In this document: one piece after another, positions 58,490 through 64,000 of the stretch
How the letters are laid out: each line of letters starts with the position of its first letter
Numbering within the stretch: position 1 is the first letter of the stretch
NCBI RefSeq assembly: GCF_040954645.1
Contig: NC_092803.1
Location: 15,563,230 to 15,627,229 of the forward strand
Direction of reading: 5' to 3'
Length of the DNA stretch: 64,000 nucleotides
From: Diabrotica undecimpunctata
Taxonomy: Eukaryota > Arthropoda > Insecta > Coleoptera > Chrysomelidae
Translations under genes and position numbers: made by a program
The notes under the pieces: model-generated
Databases searched by the model: none
What the model was told of the DNA's origin: nothing
What the model saw: only the letters and a program-made list of their open reading frames with translations

Positions 58490-58576
58490 AGGAACAATGT
58501 CGGAAACAGAGATCCTACAAAGCATACACTAAAGAAAGGATGGAAATTTGCCATTAGTGCTGTTAAGAACGATGGT
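58490..58576 (+). pseudogene. pogo-like transposase, first piece (DNA-binding end)
   Basis: Reads KHTLKKGWKFAISAVKNDG, resembling the helix-turn-helix start of pogo/Tigger-type transposases (Y-EEDL--A---V--G--S---AA). It is cut at 58576 by a retrotransposon and continues at 59631 with ISVNRAKL. Confidence 0.65.
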
Positions 58577-59620
58577 TTTAGGTCGGGAACAAGGTTTTAG
58601 GTCGGGAAGATCATGCACCGACGCTATATTTATAATGAGGCAAGTGCAAGAGAAGTCATTAGAATACAACAAATCGGCATATCTATGTTTTGTGGACCTT
58701 AAAAAGGCATTTGACCGGGTTAAATTAAAAGACGTTATCCACTTACTGAATGCAAGAGACATACCTCTAGGAATAGTCAAAACGATCGAAAATATCTACC
58801 AAAACAACACAATAAAAGTGAAAGTAGAAGAAGAACTAACCGACCCTATTGAAGCTGGCAATGGGATAAGACAGGGACATTCCCTGAGTCCTCTATTGTT
58901 CAACCTGATTATGGATGAAATAATAAAAAAAGTAAGAACTAAAAAAGGATACCAAATGGGAGAAAAACAACTTAAAATAATCTGCTATGCAGACGACGCA
59001 ATACTACTCTCTCAAAGTGAAGATGATTTACAACGTATGCTACACCAATTTAATATAACCGCCAGAAAATTTAACATGTAATATGTAAATTGGAGCTGGA
59101 AGGTCAGATAATAGAACAAGTGATGGAGTTTAAATATCTAGGCATCACATTATCTAGCTACGGAAAGCTCGAAACCGAAGTGGAAGATCAAGTGAATAGA
59201 GCAAACAGAGCCGCAGGCTGCCTAAACGAAACAATATGGAGAAATAAAAATATCGGGAAAGAAACGAAAGGCAGAATTTACAAAACAGTCATCAGACCAA
59301 TAATGACATACGCGGCAGAAACAAGACCTGACACAGAGAGAACAAAAAGGATGTTAGAAACAGCAGAGATGAAAACATTTAGAAAAATTGATGGTAAGAC
59401 ACTATGGGACAGAGCTATAAGTACAGATATACGACATAGATGCAAGGTGGAGAACATCAAAAACTGGGTAAGAAATAGAAGAGTAGAATGGAACGATCAT
59501 ATAAGCCGAATGACAACAAATAGAGTAGTAAAGACGGCAAACGATGGAATGACAACTTACTGGAGGCACATTGAAAAACAGACAGACTCATGTCTATAAA
59601 AAGAAGAAGAAGAAGAAGAA
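58577..59620 (+). pseudogene. RTE-like copy 1 inside the pogo-like gene
   Basis: RT frame 58548-59081: EQGFRSGRSCTDAIFIMRQV, CFVDLKKAFDRVKL (motif A), GIRQGHSLSPLLFNLIMDE (motif B), ICYADDAILLSQ (active site). A short gap and shift follow, then 59090-59599: FKYLGITLSSYG, RPIMTYAAETR, DRAISTDIRHRC, VEWNDHISRM. The tail is (AAG)n. The target-site duplication AAGAACGATGGT is at 58565-58576 and ends at 59630. It lacks endonuclease and fingers. The 5' junction has a 16-bp microduplication. Confidence 0.9.
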
Positions 59621-59630
59621 GAACGATGGT

Positions 59631-60472
59631 ATAAGCGTTAACCGAGCTAAATTGTAATAATTGTAAATGTAAAGATGTTGGAAAACCTACTGTACTTACC
59701 AAAGATGAAGAACGACTAATAGTTCATGCATTAACCAAATTAGCAGAGTGGGCATTTGAATTTGATCGAATGCAGTGAAAAAATTGTGTTCAAGATTACC
59801 TAAAACGAACTGATAGAAACAATACTTGTAAAAACAGATTGCCGGGAAAAGATTCGAATGCTAGTAACATATGTGTTTTGAATTTAAGATGGAGTTAATA
59901 ATTAACAAGTTTGCAGGGTTTAAGAGACGTTGGAAGGACCTACTAAGTTGTAGAATTGCTCAGAACCTTCCCAAGAACCGCGTTGAAGTCTGGTCAGCTG
60001 AAGTGTTGGGCGACTTTTATCGACAACTAAAAATACTATTTAAAAAATATGGTTGATGAAATCAATTACAAAATATATATTACTATAACGAGTCTAGTTT
60101 TCAAGCAGACGTTGGAATACAAAAAATTGTATGTCGAAAAGTATCTAAAAATCCACATAAAGTTGTACGCACTGTAACAAAATCAACGTACACTGTTGTG
60201 GTTTACTGGCATTAGTAAATTAAACAAATTTTGTTTTTTTGTTTTCTGGTTTACTGTAGTACAATATGAGAGTATTTACCTTTGTTTGTAAATTATCAAG
60301 GTTTACACTTGTATTTTACCTCTTGCCAAAACGATGTTGTATTTAACTATTCGCCATCGGGATGAACGTAATCAGTTCAGTTTGCCAATTGGTTTGAAAA
60401 CGTTTTCATCACACATACTGCAAAATTGGAAAGTCCTAAGCTTCTAATATTTGATGATCACAATTCACACTT
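59631..60472 (+). pseudogene. pogo-like transposase, middle piece
   Basis: Continues ISVNRAKL, then KPTVLTKDEERLIVHALTKL, FKRRWKDLLSCRIAQNLPKN, YNESSFQADVGIQKIVCRK (first catalytic site; the usual D before ES is N), SPSG, FANWFENVFI and LLIFDDHNSHL (second catalytic D). Stops and shifts occur. This is the DDE_1-type core used by pogo, Tigger and CENP-B-like proteins. It is cut at 60472 by a second retrotransposon. Confidence 0.78.
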
Positions 60473-62359
60473 AAGAAAAATATTCTGGATGCTGCCCGAG
60501 AAGCCCTTGGAACGAAAATAATAAACAAAAAGTTATCAACGAAAACACCATGGTTAAACAAAAATGTCACCAAAAAAAGAAAGCCTTCCTAAAATATAAG
60601 TCAGAAAAAACGAAAGAATCATATGAAGAATATAAAAGAATAAGAACTGAAACTCATCAATTGGTAAGAAAAACAAAAACAGATTACTGGGAAAGATTCA
60701 CAAAGGGACTAGAGATGGATTTCTATGGACAACAGAAACAAGTATGGCGCTTCATTAGACAACAAAGAAGCGAAATGAAAGAACTAGTTGAAATAGAACA
60801 CATACAAGAGGATACATGGGTGGCTTTCCTGACAGAAATGTTTAAAAAACAAAACGAAGAACCTTTACCAGAAACGCCAAATATAATAACTGAGGAAAAG
60901 ACCGAAATCCCCCAAACCGATGTGAAAGAAGGAATAAACAAATTAAAAAACAGAAGGTCACCAGCAGAAGATCACATACCAAATGAACTCTTAAAATATG
61001 GAGGTGATCACCTTGTACAACAACTGCAACTTCTTTTAATAAAATAATCACCACGAACAGAATACCAGATGAATGAAGAAGAGCGATCATGGTGATGTTC
61101 TTCAAAAAGAAGATAAGAAAGACCCCAATAATTATCGAGCAATAAATCTATTAAATACAACACTCAAATTGACAACAAGAATAATACCGACAAAAATAAA
61201 CGAACGAATATCTCTGCAAGAGGAACAGCAAGGATTTCGGACAGGAAGATCATGCATGGATGCAGTTTTTGTAATAAGACAAATAAAAGAAAAGTAGCTG
61301 GAATACAACAAACCAGCATATATGTGTCTGATAGATTTGAAGAAAGCGTTTGATAGAGTGAGAATTCGGGACGCGATACATTTATTATATGAAAAGGAAA
61401 TATCACTGGATTTAGTAAAAACCATTGAGAATATATATAAAGATAACATAGCTATGGTAAGATGTAAAGGAAAACTATCGCAACCTATCAAATATGAAAC
61501 TGGCATTAGACAAGGAGATTCGCTGAGCCCATTAATATTTAATCTGATAATGGATGAAATCATAAAGAAAGTTAAAAAAAGAAGAGGATATAGAATGGGA
61601 GAAAAGGAAATAAGGATAATATGCTACGCCGACGACGCCATAATAACAGCCGAAAATGAAGATGACCTACAAAGATTAATTAAAGAATTCGAAGATACGG
61701 CGCTCATATACAACATGGAGATCTCAACAGAGAAAACTAAAACGATAGTGATATCAGCGGAACCGAGATGATGTAAACTAGTCGTAAATAACAAAATAAT
61801 AGAACAAGTGATGGAAACTGAATACTTGGGAATAAAACTGTCAAGCTACGGAAAAGTGGAAGAAGTACAAAAACAAGTGAACATGGCAAACAGAACAGCA
61901 GGATGTCTCAACAACACAATCTGGAGAAACACATACCTCACAACGGAGACGAAAACCAGGATATATAAATCAACAATAAGACCGATAATGACGTACACAG
62001 CGGAAACAAGAGCAGATACGGCGAAAATACAAAGACTACTGGAAACAACAGAAATGAAAGTCTTACGAAAAATAACAAACCAAACTCTAAGAGACAGAGT
62101 AAGAAGTGAGGAAATACGAGCGAGATGTGGTATAGAGGAAATAAACGCGTGGACCAAAAGAAGAAAAGTGGAATGGAATCAACACATCGAAAGAATGACA
62201 GAAAATATAATAGTACGAATAGCAAGAGACAAATCGCCAAATGGAAGAAGATCATTGGGAAGACCGAGGAAAGGATGGTCAGACAACGTCAATTGAGGCT
62301 AAAAACCGAAGTAAAACAGGCATTAAGCCTATTTATAAAGTAGGAAGAAGAAGATGAAG
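60473..62359 (+). pseudogene. RTE-like copy 2 inside the pogo-like gene
   Basis: Linker and fingers are open (60550-61047: KRIRTETHQLVRKTKTDYWE, RRSPAEDHIPNELLKYGG). After one shift a single frame runs from 61073: DPNNYRAINLLNTTLKLTTR, EEQQGFRTGRSCMDAVFVIR, CLIDLKKAFDRVRI (motif A), GIRQGDSLSPLIFNLIMDE (motif B), ICYADDAIITAE (active site), YLGIKLSSYG and GRRSLGRPRKGWSDNV, with stops at 61295-61297 and 61769-61771. The tail is AAG-rich. The target-site duplication ACAATTCACACTT is at 60460-60472 and 62360-62372. The endonuclease is missing. Confidence 0.92.
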
Positions 62360-62372
62360 ACAATTCACACTT

Positions 62373-62690
62373 GACTGTGCCATTGATCGAAATGGCCTGT
62401 GCCAATAATATTGAACTTTTGTGTTTGCCGGCCCACACTTTTCATGCTTTGTAACCCTTAGATGTGGGAGTGTTTAAAAGCGTGAAGCAATCGTGCCGCA
62501 ATGTATTAGAAGATTATTATCGTGCTACGGGATGCAAAAATGTATACAAAATGACTTTTCCTCTAGGATGCTTCTCTAGGGCAAATGCAATTGGCGGATT
62601 TGTATGGTTAATTTAATTGAAAAGATTTATGGCTGTAGCCGTATCCAAGAAATACTGGGTATGCTAACTTTACAGTAAAACTAGTATAGC
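62373..62690 (+). pseudogene. pogo-like transposase, last piece
   Basis: Continues directly from the split HNSHL with TVPLIEMACANNIELLCLPA, HTFHAL and PLDVGVFKSVKQ (third catalytic D in PLDV). Then comes LEDYYRATG and, past a shift, CFSRANAIGGFVWLI. It completes the DDE domain begun at 59631. Confidence 0.82.
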
Positions 62691-63395
62691 CATTAGCTAT
62701 ATCTCGACAAGGAAAAGAGCTACTGGGCTTATCTTGGCGGCATATTTTATTACTAATTAAATGCTGTAGATTGCTAAATTGACCAATCTCCAAAAACTAC
62801 CCCCATCATCCCCTAGCGCAAAACTCATATCCGGAAAAATAATCAAGATATCGGTCAAAAATGATGAAACTAGAAAAGATGATAGCAAGGAATTAATTGC
62901 TAATTTATTGCTGCAATTTTCATGTCAAGAAACAATTTATTGCTGCAACCTTTTGTAACTCTATGGTAAAAATAAGTAGCCATGGCTATATCACGGCAAT
63001 GAAAAGGGCTGAAGTTCTCATCTTGGCGGCATATTTTATTTCTAATTAATAGATTTTAATTGATACATTGACCAACCCTCAAAACCCTCAAAACTACCCC
63101 ATTATCCCCTAGTGCAAAATCACCCACGGGAAAATCGAGATATATAGAATGCAGCTTGCAGCAAAATTGTTTCTTGGCGTAAAACAGCATTAAATTAGCA
63201 ATTAATTCGTTGTAGTTCACTTTTCTAGGTTCGCCGTTTTTGGTATATATTTCGATGTTTCCGGGGGTGAGTTTTGCGCTAAGGTATGATGAGTCAGTTT
63301 TTGGGGATTGGTCAATGTACCAATCAACAGCAATTAATTAGCAATAAAATATGCTGTCAAGATGGGTCCTGTAGCCCATCTTGCCCATAAATTTG
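62679..63395. repeat. Complex repeat: two direct and one inverted unit
   Basis: A unit containing ATCTTGGCGGCATATTTTATT, ATTGACCAA, then ACTACCCC-ATCATCCCCTAG and GCAAAA-TCA, occurs at 62679-62838 and 62971-63136, and inverted at about 63255-63395. A second block (GAATTAATTGCTAATTTA-TGCTG, AAGAAACAAT) occurs at 62889-62960 and inverted at 63155-63215. The outer arms therefore form a long inverted repeat with an extra direct copy inside. Non-coding; probably a foldback or MITE family. Confidence 0.7.
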
Positions 63396-63524
63396 ATTGC
63401 ACTCATGTATTCCGCTAGCTTAACGGTTCGTTCTTGCTACTCAAAGTACGAATACTGAGGTGTAATGCATTTTCATTTTATTGTATGAAATGGTAGCATG
63501 AACGCTAAAAAAGTGCATTACCAC

Positions 63525-63845
63525 CAGAATAAAAGCGTTTGAGATGTGGACTTACCGGAGTATCTTACGAACAACATTTTGAAAATAATAAGAGGAGGTT
63601 TTGAATACAATTAAAATAAAGAAATAGCAATATCTGGACAATGTCATGAGAGTAAAGAGATGTGTGTTGCTGCAGAATATTATACAGGGAAAAATACTGG
63701 GCAGAAGAAACAGAGGAAGACGACATACATCCTGCCTAAATAAGTTGACAACTCTAACTCTATTGAATTGTTTAGAGCAGCAGGATAGGAGATAGCCGTA
63801 ATGGTAGCCAACTTTCTTAAAGGAGGCGGTACTTGAAAGAAGAAG
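63525..63845 (+). pseudogene. 3' fragment of the AAG-tailed non-LTR family
   Basis: Reads AFEMWTYRSILRTTF, QYLDNVMRVKRCVLLQNIIQ, GRRNRGRRHTSC and a decayed end before GAAAGAAGAAGAAC. It matches the C-terminus of the copy at 10309-11330 (AFEMWCYRRILR, GHVMRN). Many changes suggest an old copy. Confidence 0.75.
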
Positions 63846-64000
63846 AACAAACTCTTTATGAACTAGAGAGATGACATCCTTAATTATACCAATGAAAATA
63901 GCACCTAAAATAAGTCAGATATAAGAAGGATCTAAAAGGTTATTTAGAAAATCAGTGAAACAAATAGAAAAATACCAACAACAAGGTTACCGTTTATAGA
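63846..64000. other. Unassigned end of window
   Basis: AT-rich; nothing recognised. Confidence 0.5.

Overview
This 64 kb window looks like heterochromatin-like or intergenic DNA of an insect. A beetle is my guess, but nothing here proves the order. The background is AT-rich and I see no convincing host protein-coding gene, tRNA or rRNA. Nearly every recognisable reading frame belongs to a transposable element, and most are broken. The evidence for an arthropod is the mix of families: piggyBac, mariner, Tc1-like and pogo-like DNA transposons, several RTE-like, Jockey/I-like and R1-like non-LTR retrotransposons with short-repeat 3' tails, a Penelope-type GIY-YIG fragment, and a complete Ty3/gypsy LTR retrotransposon.

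Layout. 0-7 kb: a long inverted-repeat element, then a piggyBac transposon (1987-4643) whose transposase has a probable intron carrying a small retrotransposon insertion, then a Jockey-like reverse transcriptase (RT) fragment. 7-16.5 kb: I/RTE-like fragments, then two related non-LTR copies in tandem (10309-14444) sharing one target sequence, then degenerate RT fragments on both strands. 16.5-22 kb: a DDE transposase scrap, a candidate solo LTR in an (AT)n tract, and a long non-LTR copy with an (AT)n tail. 22-36.6 kb: many non-LTR fragments, including one apparent 5'-inversion (twin-priming) copy, one copy inserted into another with a 12-bp target-site duplication, and a GC-rich dimeric repeat splitting an RTE-like C-terminus. 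37.6-40.7 kb: a three-layer nest in which a TTAA-flanked inverted-repeat element carries a MITE and a mariner in its left arm. 40.7-46.1 kb: an I-like RT split by an RTE-like copy with a 436-codon open frame, then a Tc1-like element with perfect 27-bp ends. 46.9-55.4 kb: an LTR retrotransposon with two 1410-bp LTRs in which I found no difference; gag and pol are open and joined by a probable -1 frameshift site. It sits in the (TA)n tail of an older non-LTR copy (55.4-56.8 kb). 58.5-62.7 kb: a pogo-like transposase cut twice by related non-LTR copies, each with a clear target-site duplication. 62.7-63.4 kb: a complex inverted/direct repeat.

The elements do not act together as a pathway. Their relation is archaeological: nesting and target-site duplications give a relative order of insertion. 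The only element that looks potentially functional is the LTR retrotransposon. I did not find a convincing undescribed biological system. The most interesting observations are the nests, the split target-site duplication spanning 10 kb, the gag-pol frameshift signal, the intron in piggyBac, and the GC-rich dimer.
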